From Oceanicola sp. 502str15 (GTDB taxonomy: Bacteria; Pseudomonadota; Alphaproteobacteria; Rhodobacterales; Rhodobacteraceae): a stretch of 64,000 nucleotides of DNA. A model generated the notes under the pieces. It saw nothing but the letters and a program-made list of their open reading frames with translations. It was not told the origin of the DNA and ran no database searches. The position numbers and the translations under genes were made by a program. Positions within the stretch are counted from its first letter, which is position 1, and each line of letters starts with the position of its first letter. Location: positions 1,922,001-1,986,000 of the forward strand of contig NZ_WYDQ01000001.1 in NCBI RefSeq assembly GCF_024105635.1, written 5' to 3'. Below are positions 56,546-64,000 of the stretch, piece by piece.

Positions 56546-57130
56546 ATGGTTGATCGCTACCGGACATTCGAAGATCTCGCTGCCAATCACACGCCGGATG
56601 TCGACTACCGCATCCGCAGTGCGGATCGGGGCACTTCGGTGGTGATCCTTGCACCGCACGGGGGTTTCATCGAGCCCGAAACGGCCGAAATTGCCGAAGC
56701 CATCGCGGGGCGTGACCTTTCGTTCTATGCCTTCGAGGCGTTGGGGGCCGGGGCGCATGGGGATTTTCACGTCACCTCGCATCTCTTCGATGAGCCCTCT
56801 GCGCTGGATCTCGTGGGCAGGGCGGAGCTCGCGGTTGCGATTCACGGGCGAAAGGATGGCGCGGATGACGACGTGTGGCTGGGCGGGCGGGCGGCTGCTT
56901 TGCGCGATGCCATCGGTCGAGCGTTGAGGGCCGCCGACTTCGGGGCGGTGCCGAACACCACCCTGCCCGGGGTGCATGAGACCAACATCTGCAACCGGAC
57001 GCGCTCGGGCGAAGGGGTGCAGCTCGAGCTGTCCCGGTCGCTGCGTCGCAGGCTGGCGGATGAGCCGGCCCTGCTGGAAGCATTCTGCGGGGCGATCCGG
57101 CAGGCGATCGGGGCCGCGACTGCTGGCTGA
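56546..57130 (+). CDS. Poly-gamma-glutamate hydrolase family protein (PghP/YjqB-like, DUF867)
   Basis: A 194-residue protein of the DUF867 zinc-hydrolase family. Zinc-binding-type motifs are ILAPHGGFIEPETAEIA (HxxxxE), FHVTSHLFDEP and AVAIHGRKD, with LPGVHETNICNR towards the C-terminus. Members from phages cut poly-gamma-glutamate capsules, but many chromosomal homologues, often annotated as replication protein, have no tested role. AAGGGAAGGACCCTGC precedes ATG 56546. It lies just downstream of a glutamine amidotransferase gene; a common gamma-glutamyl theme is possible. Confidence 0.78.
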   Translation: MVDRYRTFEDLAANHTPDVDYRIRSADRGTSVVILAPHGGFIEPETAEIAEAIAGRDLSFYAFEALGAGAHGDFHVTSHLFDEPSALDLVGRAELAVAIHGRKDGADDDVWLGGRAAALRDAIGRALRAADFGAVPNTTLPGVHETNICNRTRSGEGVQLELSRSLRRRLADEPALLEAFCGAIRQAIGAATAG

Positions 57131-57204
57131 GGCGGAAGCAACTTGCGGACCCGCGCGCGACCCGTGTTAGGCTCCTGTGGAGGTCCACCGAGCAGGAGGT
57201 TTCC

Positions 57205-58155
57205 ATGAGACGCAGAATGCGCATTTTCGCCGCCTTGATCCTTACGTTGAGCAGCGCGGCATCCGGCCCATCCACGGCGCAATCCGGGATACCCGGCTGG
57301 CTGGCCGCCCATGTCGGCACCGGGGAGGGGCAGATTGCGCCCGTGGTGCTGGAGCGGGCGCGCGGGCTTTATCAGGAGCGGGTGAGACGGCGGGAGGTGA
57401 GGAACCCCTGCTACATGGCGATGGATGCCACCAAGCCCGGCGGGTCGGGGCGGTATTACATCATCTGCGAGCAGCAGCAGGTGTTTCGGGCGGTGTCATC
57501 AGGGCATGGCAACGGGCGCAAGTTGCAGAAGGCGAATTTTTCCAACGGGCGGCAGTGCTCGCGCAACTTCAGCAATGCGGAGGGCTCGAACCTGACGATG
57601 GGGGGCGAGTATGTGACGGCGGAGACGCGGACCTCGTTCAAGGGCTATGTCCGCCAGTCGGGCAAGCTGACGCCGTTTCAGCGCACCTTCCTGCTGTTCG
57701 ACGGCAGGGGCGAGACCGCCAACGCGCGCGAGCGGGCGATTGGCGGGCATCAGGCGGTGTTCGTGAAGTGGCAGTGCCGGGTAAAGATGCCGGGCAGCCC
57801 GTTTGCCGATGACGAGGGCTATGTGCCCTATGGCACGCTGGTGGATTACACCGGCGGGCGCAGCAACGGCTGCACCACATGGTCGGGGGAGACCACGCGG
57901 GAGATCCTGCGGCTGGTCGAGAAGAGCCCGACGACGCTGTATATCTACCCCGAGGGGCGCGACATCGACGCGGTGGCCAAGGCGGTGAAGGCGCGGGCTT
58001 CGGTTTCGGGGGCGGGTCTTTACTGGAACAGCGCCTGCCTGAGAGAGATCGGCGCGCCCCGGTTCTGGCCCAAGCGCCAGTTGCAGCCGGTCATCAACCG
58101 GTGGCGCAGGTCACTGCCGAAGTCGGAGCCGCGCGAGCTGCCGATCTGCCAGTGA
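57205..58155 (+). CDS. Secreted murein L,D-transpeptidase-like protein (YkuD_2)
   Basis: A 316-residue exported protein. A signal peptide with core IFAALILTLSSAASGPSTAQS is followed by a domain of the YkuD_2 type: NPCYMAMDATKPGGSGRYYI, VSSGHGNGRK and the catalytic-like segment TGGRSNGCTTWSGE, in which Cys would be the nucleophile and the usual RSHGC is replaced by RSNGC. The His of HGNG could complete the site. Seven or more other Cys residues suggest disulphides. A good GCAGGAGGTTTCC site precedes the ATG. It probably remodels peptidoglycan cross-links in the periplasm, but the missing His in the motif lowers certainty about activity. Confidence 0.75.
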   Translation: MRRRMRIFAALILTLSSAASGPSTAQSGIPGWLAAHVGTGEGQIAPVVLERARGLYQERVRRREVRNPCYMAMDATKPGGSGRYYIICEQQQVFRAVSSGHGNGRKLQKANFSNGRQCSRNFSNAEGSNLTMGGEYVTAETRTSFKGYVRQSGKLTPFQRTFLLFDGRGETANARERAIGGHQAVFVKWQCRVKMPGSPFADDEGYVPYGTLVDYTGGRSNGCTTWSGETTREILRLVEKSPTTLYIYPEGRDIDAVAKAVKARASVSGAGLYWNSACLREIGAPRFWPKRQLQPVINRWRRSLPKSEPRELPICQ

Positions 58156-58174
58156 GCCCCGGCGCGAGGGTGAC

Positions 58175-58203
58175 TTGCCGGGCGCGGCGGGCCGACATAT
58201 GAC
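58175..58203 (+). promoter_or_regulatory. Promoter of the EamA transporter gene, leaderless layout
   Basis: TTGCCG (58175-58180), a 17-base spacer and TATGAC (58198-58203) place the transcription start at about 58210, the A of the start codon. No ribosome-binding site precedes that ATG, so the transcript is probably leaderless. Confidence 0.55.
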
Positions 58204-58209
58204 TTTGTC

Positions 58210-59142
58210 ATGCAACAGGCGGACAGGCCCCTTCTAGGTATCACGCTCATGCTGGGGTTCTGCCTTCTGGCGCCCCTGGGCGATGCCACGGCCAAGCTGC
58301 TGGGCGGGCATGTGCCGCTGAGCCAGCTGGTGTTCTTCCGCTTTGCAATTCAGGCGGCGATCCTCGTGCCCGTGGTGCTGCTGGCGGGGGGCGCGCTGCG
58401 GATGAGCCGGCGGGCGCTGGGGTTTACGGCGCTGCGCACGCTGCTGCATATCGTCGGGATCGGGTCGATGTTTCTGTCGCTGCGCTTCCTGCCGTTGGCG
58501 GATGCGGTGGCGATCGCCTTCGTGATGCCCTTCTTCATGCTGCTGCTCGGCTGGTTCTTTCTGGGCGAGGAGGTGGGCGTGCGGCGGCTGACGGCCTGCG
58601 CGGTGGGCTTTGTCGGCACCTGCATGGTGATTCAACCGTCCTTCGTGGAGGTCGGCTGGGCGGCGCTGTTGCCGGTGCTGGTGGCGGTGAACTTCTCGTT
58701 CTTCATGCTGGTGACGCGGATGATGCGGGCCGATGTAGACCCGGTGGCGATGCAGTCGGTCAGCGGGCTGATGGGCACCGCCGTTCTGGCACCGCTGCTG
58801 CTGATTGCCGACGGCACGCTCTGGGCGGAGTTCGACGTGGTCTCCCCTGCCCCGCGCACCTGGGTGCTGATCGCGGCGATGGGCTGCATCGGCACCATGG
58901 CGCACCTGCTGATGACATGGAGCCTGCGCCACGCGCCCACGGCCACGCTGGCGCCGATGCAATACCTCGAGATCCCGTTTTCGGCCCTCATCGGCTGGAT
59001 GATCTTCAAGGAGTTTCCCAACGGGCTGGCACTGGCCGGGATCGGGGTGACGATGGGCGCGGGGCTCTACATCATCTGGCGCGAGCAGATGACAGGGCGG
59101 CAAAACCGGCAAGTAACGCGTCCAGCGCCTCCGGCGGCGTGA
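58210..59142 (+). CDS. EamA/DMT-family transporter
   Basis: A 310-residue inner-membrane protein with ten predicted helices in two EamA repeats (GITLMLGFCLLAPLGDATAKLL and LLPVLVAVNFSFFMLVTRMM begin each half). EamA proteins export metabolites or amino acids; the substrate is unknown. ATG 58210 coincides with the predicted transcription start. The 3' end overlaps the convergent thiamine diphosphokinase gene by 71 bases, which encodes the last ~23 residues (after GLYIIWREQM), a polar tail outside the membrane domain. Confidence 0.88.
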   Translation: MQQADRPLLGITLMLGFCLLAPLGDATAKLLGGHVPLSQLVFFRFAIQAAILVPVVLLAGGALRMSRRALGFTALRTLLHIVGIGSMFLSLRFLPLADAVAIAFVMPFFMLLLGWFFLGEEVGVRRLTACAVGFVGTCMVIQPSFVEVGWAALLPVLVAVNFSFFMLVTRMMRADVDPVAMQSVSGLMGTAVLAPLLLIADGTLWAEFDVVSPAPRTWVLIAAMGCIGTMAHLLMTWSLRHAPTATLAPMQYLEIPFSALIGWMIFKEFPNGLALAGIGVTMGAGLYIIWREQMTGRQNRQVTRPAPPAA

Positions 59143-59752
59143 TCACCACCATTCCCGGCGCATCGAAGCTCAGGCGCAGCGGGCCGGTGGTGCGGTTGGA
59201 GGTGCCGATCCGGCCTGCGGGCGCGAAGGCGAGCCCGTCGATCGGCCATTCGAGCCCCTCGGAGCGCCCTGTCACCTCGGCCAGCGGATAGAGCGACAGG
59301 CGCGTGCCCGCCGGCAGGTCGAGCGCGATTTCGGGCGGGGCGGCAAAGGCGATGTCATCGGCCCCGAGCAGCAGACAGGGCTGGTGGGGATGGCGCACCA
59401 GCGCCGTCAGCGCCGCGAGCTGATGGTCGAGCCGCCGCCCGAGAAAGCCGACCGCCAGCAGCATCGGCGCGCGCACCCGTTGCAGCACCTTCTCGAAGTC
59501 GGTGCTGTCCTGTTCGGCCACGTGATGCAGGGTTTCGGGCGCCAGCGCGGCGCGGGCTGCGGGGCTCAGACTGTCGAAATCTCCGATCACCGCCTCGGGC
59601 CTCAGCCCATGGGTAAGCGCCGCATCGGCCCCGCCATCGGCCGCAACCACCCTTGGGGCATGAATCAAGGCAGCATCAAGGCAGGCCTCGTTAACCTCAC
59701 CACCACCCAATAGGGTAATAATATCAGGGGAATCGATGAGGAGCGCCGCCAT
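59072..59752 (-). CDS. thiN: Thiamine diphosphokinase
   Basis: A 226-residue enzyme transferring pyrophosphate from ATP to thiamine to make thiamine diphosphate. Motifs are VVAADGGADAAL, AVIGDFDSLSP and EQDSTDFEKVLQ near the N-terminus, ALTALVRHP and a C-terminal beta domain with SLYPLAEVTG, WPIDGLAFAP and GTSNRTTGPLRLSF. ATG 59752 is the family-like start; an extension to 59857 is possible but has no support. The 3' ends of this gene and the convergent EamA gene overlap by 71 bases. No thiamine riboswitch is seen upstream. Confidence 0.9.
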   Translation of the reverse strand: MAALLIDSPDIITLLGGGEVNEACLDAALIHAPRVVAADGGADAALTHGLRPEAVIGDFDSLSPAARAALAPETLHHVAEQDSTDFEKVLQRVRAPMLLAVGFLGRRLDHQLAALTALVRHPHQPCLLLGADDIAFAAPPEIALDLPAGTRLSLYPLAEVTGRSEGLEWPIDGLAFAPAGRIGTSNRTTGPLRLSFDAPGMVVITPPEALDALLAGFAALSSARAR

Positions 59753-59890
59753 GGGAGGGGTATGCCCGCTTTGCCCGGTGGTCACAATGAAGCCCAGAAA
59801 TGATCCCGTAAAATTCCCCAGTCTGTTGCTTATGTCGAACCAATACGTGGTAAACAAACCCCGCTGGGCTATGAGAAAGCGAGCAGATCA

Positions 59891-62800
59891 ATGATGGGAT
59901 CGAGCAAGATTCTGACGGTGTCTTACGGCACCTTCTCGTGCACGCTGGAAGGCTTCGATGACTCTTTCGGCACGATGAAGGCGATTGCGGAGTATTTCCG
60001 TGATCTTGCGGCGGACGATCGCTATTTCGGGGCCGAGCCGCCGACGCCGGATGCAGACATGCTGCAACGGATCGCGGAAAAGGAAATTCAGCGCCGGGTC
60101 GAGGCGAAGGTTTCGAACGGTGGCATTCTGTTGCGGGCGGCCGAAGGGGCCGGCGTGGCAGCGCCGGCGCAGGTGGCTGCCCCGGTGGCGGAAGAGGCCG
60201 GAGGGGCCGCCGAGGCGGAGGCCGAGGTTGAGGTACCCGCGCAGGACGAGCCCGCCGCAGCGCCGGAAACCGCAGAGGCTGCACAACCCGCGCCCGAGGC
60301 ACAGCCCGTGGCCGAGGTGGCCGCGCCGGAGGCCCCGCTTGCGCTGGCCGAGGATGCTGGCGACGACGCCTATGCCGATCTGGCCAAGGCCCCTGCCGCC
60401 GCCGCTCAGGGCGACAGCGTGGCCGCCAAGCTGGCCCGCATCCGCGCCGTGGTGAACCGCGCCCGCCCTGAAGAGCCCGCGCCCGAGGCAACGCCCGCCC
60501 CCCGGGACATGACGGCCTACGAGGAAGCCGAAGAGGAGGCCCCGCTCGCCCTGCCCGAGTCCAGCGTGACCGAGGCTGCGGAGATCTCGGCCCAGGCCGA
60601 GGAGAAGGCTGACGAAACCACCGCCGAGAGCGTGCTGGCCGCGATGGCCGAGGTTGAGGATGAGGTTGCCGAGGAGGCTACCGTAGAGGTGGCTGAGGTA
60701 GAGGACTACGTGGCCGACGAGGCCGCCGTTGAGGTGGCTGAGGTAGAGGACGACCTTGCCGAAGAGGCTGCCGTTGAGGTGGCAGAGGTCGAGGACGACG
60801 TTGCCGAAGAGGCCGCTGTTGAGGTGGCCGAGGCTGAGGAAGACGTCGCCGAGGAGGCTGCCGTTGAGGTGGCCGAGGCTGAGGACGACGCTGCCGAGGA
60901 GGCCGCTGTTGAGGTGGCTGAGGTCGAGGACGACGTCGCCGAGGAGGCCGATGTTGAGGTGGCTGAGGTTGAGGAAGACTTTGCCGAGGAGGCTGCCGTT
61001 GAGGTGGCCGAGGCTGAGGACGACGTTGCCGAGGACGCCGCTGTTGAGGTGGCCGAGGTCGAGGAAGACGTCGCGGAGGAGGCTGCCGTTGAGGTGGCCG
61101 AGGTCGAGGAAGACCTTGCCGAGGAGGCTGCTGTTGAGGTGGCCGAGGTCGAGGGCGACGTCGCCGAGGAGGCTGCTGTTGAGGTGGCTGAGGCCGCGGA
61201 AGACGTCACCGAGGGCGCCGCTGTTGAGGTGGCTGAGGCTGAGGATGACGTCGACGAAGAGGCTGCCGTTGAGGTGGCCGAGGCTGAGGAAGACGTCGCC
61301 GAGGAGGCTGCTGTCGAGGTGGCCGAAGCTGAGGACGACGTGGCCGAGGAGGCTGCTGTCGAGGTGGCCGAGGATGATGGTGCGGATGACGAGGTCGATA
61401 TGGCCGACGTGATCGGGGCGCTTTCGGATGAGGATTATGGCTTCGGGGCTCTTGGGAGCGCTGAGGAGGTCGGGGCGGACGCCGAGGAAGAGGCCGAGGC
61501 GGCGTTTGCGCGGCTTGATGCGGCCGAGGCCGAGGTTGAGGCTGAGGCTGCGCCGGAGGAGGTGCTGGCCGTCGAGGCGCCGCGTCGGACCCGGGTGATC
61601 AAGGTGAAGCGTTCGGCCATGGCCTCCGCGATGGCGGCGATCGGGTTGAACAGGAGCCGCGCCGAGGAGGAAGTTGCCGAGGAGGGCGATGCGCCCTTTG
61701 CCGAGGACGAGGCCCAGGCGGGCGAGGCGGAAACCCGCGTGGAAGAAGCCCCGAGCAGCCTTTCGGCGGAAGCGGAGGCCGATCTTCTGGCCGAGCTTGC
61801 GGCGGTGGAGCTGGAGCTGTCTGCCGGTGACGCGGGCGTGGCAGAGGCCGATGATGCGGCGCGCGATGACGCGGCGCAGGATCTGCGCGGGGCGCTGGCC
61901 GATGAGCCGGGGCTTGCGGCCGGGATCGCATCGGGCGCCGAGCTGCACGATGATTACGACGACGAGGACGAGGGCGACGAGCTTGGCCCGGAGGCGCTCG
62001 AGGCGCTTTCCGCCGAGGTGATCGACCTCGAGGAAACCGAGGAGGAGCGGGCCGATGCCGCCTTTGAGGCGGAGGAAGACACCAGCGCGACCGACGACTC
62101 GCTGGCGGCCTTCTTTGCGCAGGAAGAGGCGCGGGACCGGGCTGACGAGGCGGTTTCTGACGAGGTGGTTGCCGAAGAGGTGGAAGACGCCGAGGTTGTC
62201 GACGAGGCCGAGGCGGCGACCGCCGTGGACGACGCCGACGACGAAGAGGATGCCGGCGCGCCCGCAGGGCAGGCGGTGGAAGGGCTGGTTGCCCAGATGG
62301 CCGCCGACGCCCAGAACGAAGCCCGCTACGAGGCCGCCCGCACCCGGCGCGACCGCATCGTGGAGAGCGAGCAGGCCGACGACCGCATGGACCGGCTGAT
62401 GGACGAGACCGAGGGCAAGCTGGCTGGCCCCGAGATGCAGCGCCGCCGCTCGGCGATTGCCCATCTCAAGGCCGCCGTGGCTGCGACCAAGGCCGAGGGA
62501 GAATCGCTTTCGGGGGCCGATGACGAGGCCCGCGTCTATCGCGACGACCTGGCCTCCGTTGTGCGCCCGGGCCGCCGTCAGGAAGACGTGGACAGCGAGG
62601 AGATGGGCCAGCCTGTTGCCGAGGAGCCGGAGGAGGTGTCCGGGTTCGAGGAAGAGCTGGAGGCCGAGGCCGAAGTGGGCTTCGAGGTGGCCGAGGAAAC
62701 GGCTGAAGAGGCTGTGGAAGAGGTTGCGGAGGAGGCCGAGGTTGTTGGCCTGCACCGCGATGAGGAGGCCGCATCCGAGGACGCTGCCCCGGCGCAGCCT

Positions 62801-63355
62801 GCCCGCCCGCGCCGCCCCGTGCTGCGCAAGACCGACACCCGCCGCCCGCGCAGCACCACCCCGCTGGTGCTCGTGACCGAGCAGCGCGTGGACGACGGCG
62901 AAGCGACCGGTGAGGCCGCAGCCCCGCGCCGCCCGGTGACCCCGGTGCGACCGCGCCGCGTGACCGACCGCACTCTTGATGCCGCGACCGACGAGGCCGC
63001 GCCTTCGGAGGCCAGCGAAATGGTGAAGACCGACGCGGAAGCCTCCGGCATCTTTGCCGATTGCGCCAACTTCGAGGAGTTTGCCGAGAAGATGGGCGCG
63101 CAGGGGCTGGAGGAAATGCTGGAATGCGCGGCGGCCTACTCTTCCTATGTGGAAGGGCGCGGCCACTTCTCGCACCCCCAGATCATGCGCCAGGTGGCCG
63201 AGCTGGAGAGCGTCGAGAGCTTTACCCGCGAGGACAGCCTGCGCAGCTTTGGTCAGCTTCTGCGGCAGGGCAAGATCCGGAAGTTGAGCCGGGGGCAGTT
63301 TACCCTTTCTCAATCTTCTCGGTTTACACAGGAGCAGCGCCGGGCTTCGTCCTGA
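59891..63355 (+). CDS. Large acidic protein with 16 tandem 15-residue repeats
   Basis: A 1154-residue protein not assigned to a characterised family. Residues 1-78 form an ordered domain ([39 protein letters not shown]). Residues 252-491 are 16 repeats of [15 protein letters not shown]. Long Ala/Glu/Asp-rich stretches surround them, interrupted by basic patches ([13 protein letters not shown] and [16 protein letters not shown]). The last ~110 residues are ordered again ([60 protein letters not shown]). No signal peptide or membrane helix is present. The repeats are helix-forming and may be coiled coil. Start ATG 59891 or 59894. Function unknown. Confidence 0.7.
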   Translation: MMGSSKILTVSYGTFSCTLEGFDDSFGTMKAIAEYFRDLAADDRYFGAEPPTPDADMLQRIAEKEIQRRVEAKVSNGGILLRAAEGAGVAAPAQVAAPVAEEAGGAAEAEAEVEVPAQDEPAAAPETAEAAQPAPEAQPVAEVAAPEAPLALAEDAGDDAYADLAKAPAAAAQGDSVAAKLARIRAVVNRARPEEPAPEATPAPRDMTAYEEAEEEAPLALPESSVTEAAEISAQAEEKADETTAESVLAAMAEVEDEVAEEATVEVAEVEDYVADEAAVEVAEVEDDLAEEAAVEVAEVEDDVAEEAAVEVAEAEEDVAEEAAVEVAEAEDDAAEEAAVEVAEVEDDVAEEADVEVAEVEEDFAEEAAVEVAEAEDDVAEDAAVEVAEVEEDVAEEAAVEVAEVEEDLAEEAAVEVAEVEGDVAEEAAVEVAEAAEDVTEGAAVEVAEAEDDVDEEAAVEVAEAEEDVAEEAAVEVAEAEDDVAEEAAVEVAEDDGADDEVDMADVIGALSDEDYGFGALGSAEEVGADAEEEAEAAFARLDAAEAEVEAEAAPEEVLAVEAPRRTRVIKVKRSAMASAMAAIGLNRSRAEEEVAEEGDAPFAEDEAQAGEAETRVEEAPSSLSAEAEADLLAELAAVELELSAGDAGVAEADDAARDDAAQDLRGALADEPGLAAGIASGAELHDDYDDEDEGDELGPEALEALSAEVIDLEETEEERADAAFEAEEDTSATDDSLAAFFAQEEARDRADEAVSDEVVAEEVEDAEVVDEAEAATAVDDADDEEDAGAPAGQAVEGLVAQMAADAQNEARYEAARTRRDRIVESEQADDRMDRLMDETEGKLAGPEMQRRRSAIAHLKAAVAATKAEGESLSGADDEARVYRDDLASVVRPGRRQEDVDSEEMGQPVAEEPEEVSGFEEELEAEAEVGFEVAEETAEEAVEEVAEEAEVVGLHRDEEAASEDAAPAQPARPRRPVLRKTDTRRPRSTTPLVLVTEQRVDDGEATGEAAAPRRPVTPVRPRRVTDRTLDAATDEAAPSEASEMVKTDAEASGIFADCANFEEFAEKMGAQGLEEMLECAAAYSSYVEGRGHFSHPQIMRQVAELESVESFTREDSLRSFGQLLRQGKIRKLSRGQFTLSQSSRFTQEQRRASS
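60644..61363 (+). repeat. Tandem 45-bp coding repeat, 16 copies
   Basis: Sixteen uninterrupted 45-base units encode 15 residues each, consensus [15 protein letters not shown]. Copies differ mainly at V/A, D/E and synonymous third positions (GTT/GTC, GAC/GAA). Near-identical blocks such as GAGGAGGCTGCTGTTGAGGT recur, so copy number is likely to vary between strains. Confidence 0.95.
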
Positions 63356-63385
63356 TACCGGCGCTGGTCAGGTGACGAGTTTTGG

Positions 63386-63418
63386 CGGGGCGGGCCTTCG
63401 GGCGCGCCCCGTCGTTTA
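63386..63418 (+). terminator. Terminator after the acidic repeat protein gene
   Basis: CGGGGCG (63386-63392) pairs with CGCCCCG (63405-63411) around an inner GCC-TTCG-GGC tetraloop hairpin, followed by TCGTTTATT. The region from here to 63621 contains no credible gene. Confidence 0.7.
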
Positions 63419-63621
63419 TTGTGCTGGTATGATTTGGTTTTTTCGAGACTTCGGCCTAGCCCTGCGGCGGGCCGGGCGGATCAGACATGCGGGCGAATCG
63501 GCTGCTTCTCGTGGGCTTCGGGATGGCCTGCCCGGCGCGGCCGGTGGGATCGGCCGCGCTCTTTGTGCCTTGGTGGCGCCCCCGCCGGTGGTGCGATGGC
63601 CCGCATCGGCGAGCGGCCTGC

Positions 63622-63837
63622 TCAGGCGTCGGGGTCGTCCTTTCCGACGCCGTAGAACACCTTGCGCACCGGGATCGTCCAGGCGACGCCGAGGATGACG
63701 AAGACCAGCAGTTCGACCAGCAGGGGCAGGTCGGGCAGCAGGCTTGTCAGCCACCAGGCGAAGGCGATGTAGAGCGGCAGCCCCACAAGCAGGATGACCA
63801 GGGACCAGCGCCGCCGTGCCTTGTAGCTGAGTGCCAT
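63622..63837 (-). CDS. DUF2842 family membrane protein
   Basis: A 71-residue protein with two membrane helices (WSLVILLVGLPLYIAFAWWL and LLVELLVFVILGVAWTIPV), a basic N-terminus (ALSYKARRR) and the C-terminal motif PVRKVFYGVGKDDP, all as in DUF2842, whose role is unknown. A GGGGGGCAGGGCG stretch precedes ATG 63837. It starts 13 bases after the purA stop in the same direction. Confidence 0.85.
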   Translation of the reverse strand: MALSYKARRRWSLVILLVGLPLYIAFAWWLTSLLPDLPLLVELLVFVILGVAWTIPVRKVFYGVGKDDPDA

Positions 63838-63850
63838 CGCCCTGCCCCCC

Positions 63851-64000
63851 TCAATCCGCGAAGGGGTCGGTGACGAGGATGGTGTCATCGCGCTCGGGCG
63901 AGGTGGAGAGCAGGGCCACCGGGCAGTCGATCAGCTCCTCGATCCGCTTGACGTATTTGATCGCATTGGCGGGCAGGTCGTTCCAGGAGCGGGCGCCCTC
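63851..64000 (-). CDS. purA: Adenylosuccinate synthetase, C-terminal end (cut by window edge)
   Basis: The last 49 codons of a gene running off the right edge. The translation begins [20 protein letters not shown] and continues [20 protein letters not shown], ending ILVTDPFAD, which is the standard PurA C-terminus: the LPANA-x-Y helix, [16 protein letters not shown] strand and terminal DPF. PurA joins IMP and aspartate using GTP in AMP synthesis. The DUF2842 gene follows by 13 bases. Confidence 0.93.
   Translation of the reverse strand, partial: EGARSWNDLPANAIKYVKRIEELIDCPVALLSTSPERDDTILVTDPFAD

Noticed and set aside
56546..57130. Phage remnant, because YjqB-like proteins are sometimes called phage-related replication proteins
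   Set aside because: No other phage genes or integration signs surround it and its composition matches the neighbours. The family is also chromosomal.
60644..61363. CRISPR array suggested by regularly spaced repeats
   Set aside because: The 45-bp units are directly contiguous, in frame and without unique spacers; they encode protein repeats.
59888..63313. A 1141-codon open frame on the minus strand opposite the acidic repeat gene
   Set aside because: It mirrors the 45-bp repeats and GC-rich codon pattern of the plus-strand gene, gives an improbable Leu/Gly/Arg-rich product, and has no ribosome-binding site. The plus-strand product has sensible end domains.
63372..63698. A 108-codon open frame after the acidic repeat gene
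   Set aside because: It starts before the terminator hairpin, is Arg/Gly/Pro-rich and overlaps the convergent DUF2842 gene. No family resemblance is seen.

Overview
This window is a GC-rich chromosomal segment that looks like an alphaproteobacterium of the Rhodobacteraceae (Roseobacter group). The support is indirect but consistent: a helicase / S4 protein / FdxA / CarD block, DUF2239, DUF2065 and DUF2842 proteins, an FeS-type photolyase, an ectoine-hydrolase-like peptidase, and short dispersed repeats of a kind I associate with that family. Names come from reading protein motifs; no database search was run.

Layout. (1) 1-10.7 kb: a tRNA-Tyr gene, then an exopolysaccharide export locus resembling the enterobacterial group 4 capsule operons (gfc/yjb): Wza-like channel, YjbF and YjbH proteins, ManC, an ExoY-type priming transferase, a periplasmic ClpP-like protein and a YjbE-like Thr/Gly-repeat peptide. 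A Wzc/ExoP-type tyrosine autokinase is transcribed divergently. No Wzx flippase or Wzy polymerase is present. (2) 10.7-18.9 kb: a complete protocatechuate 4,5-cleavage pathway in two divergent arms (ligA, ligB, ligC and a DUF1932 dehydrogenase; galB, ligK, galD/ligU and ligI) around a LysR regulator that has two DNA-binding domains. (3) 18.9-25.2 kb: coniferyl-aldehyde-dehydrogenase-like enzyme, FeS photolyase and glyoxalase I in an overlapping operon, then small genes (glycosyltransferase-like, GIY-YIG, DUF2239, lipoprotein). (4) 25.3-35.8 kb: metY, a large GspL/GspC-like membrane protein, kdsA, hppD with a divergent Lrp regulator, a Kef-type antiporter and an SDR enzyme. (5) 35.8-52.8 kb: housekeeping genes, namely carD, fdxA, an S4 protein, a SUV3-like helicase, a TPR protein, SCP2 protein, lipase, degP, DUF2065, hflC, hflK, gor, rpiA, a CDF transporter, GNAT and sdaA. 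(6) 52.8-64 kb: a low-GC orphan gene, a DoeA-like hydrolase, a glutamine amidotransferase, a poly-gamma-glutamate-hydrolase-like protein, an L,D-transpeptidase-like protein, an EamA transporter overlapping thiamine diphosphokinase, a 1154-residue acidic repeat protein, DUF2842 and the end of purA.

The least explained items are two matched arrays of 11-bp direct repeats (16810 and 50312), the single-chain GspL/GspC-like protein, the 16 x 15-residue acidic repeat protein, the double-HTH LysR protein, the unassigned dehydrogenase in the lig operon, and the low-GC orphan at 52796. I saw no CRISPR array, prophage, insertion sequence or transposase.
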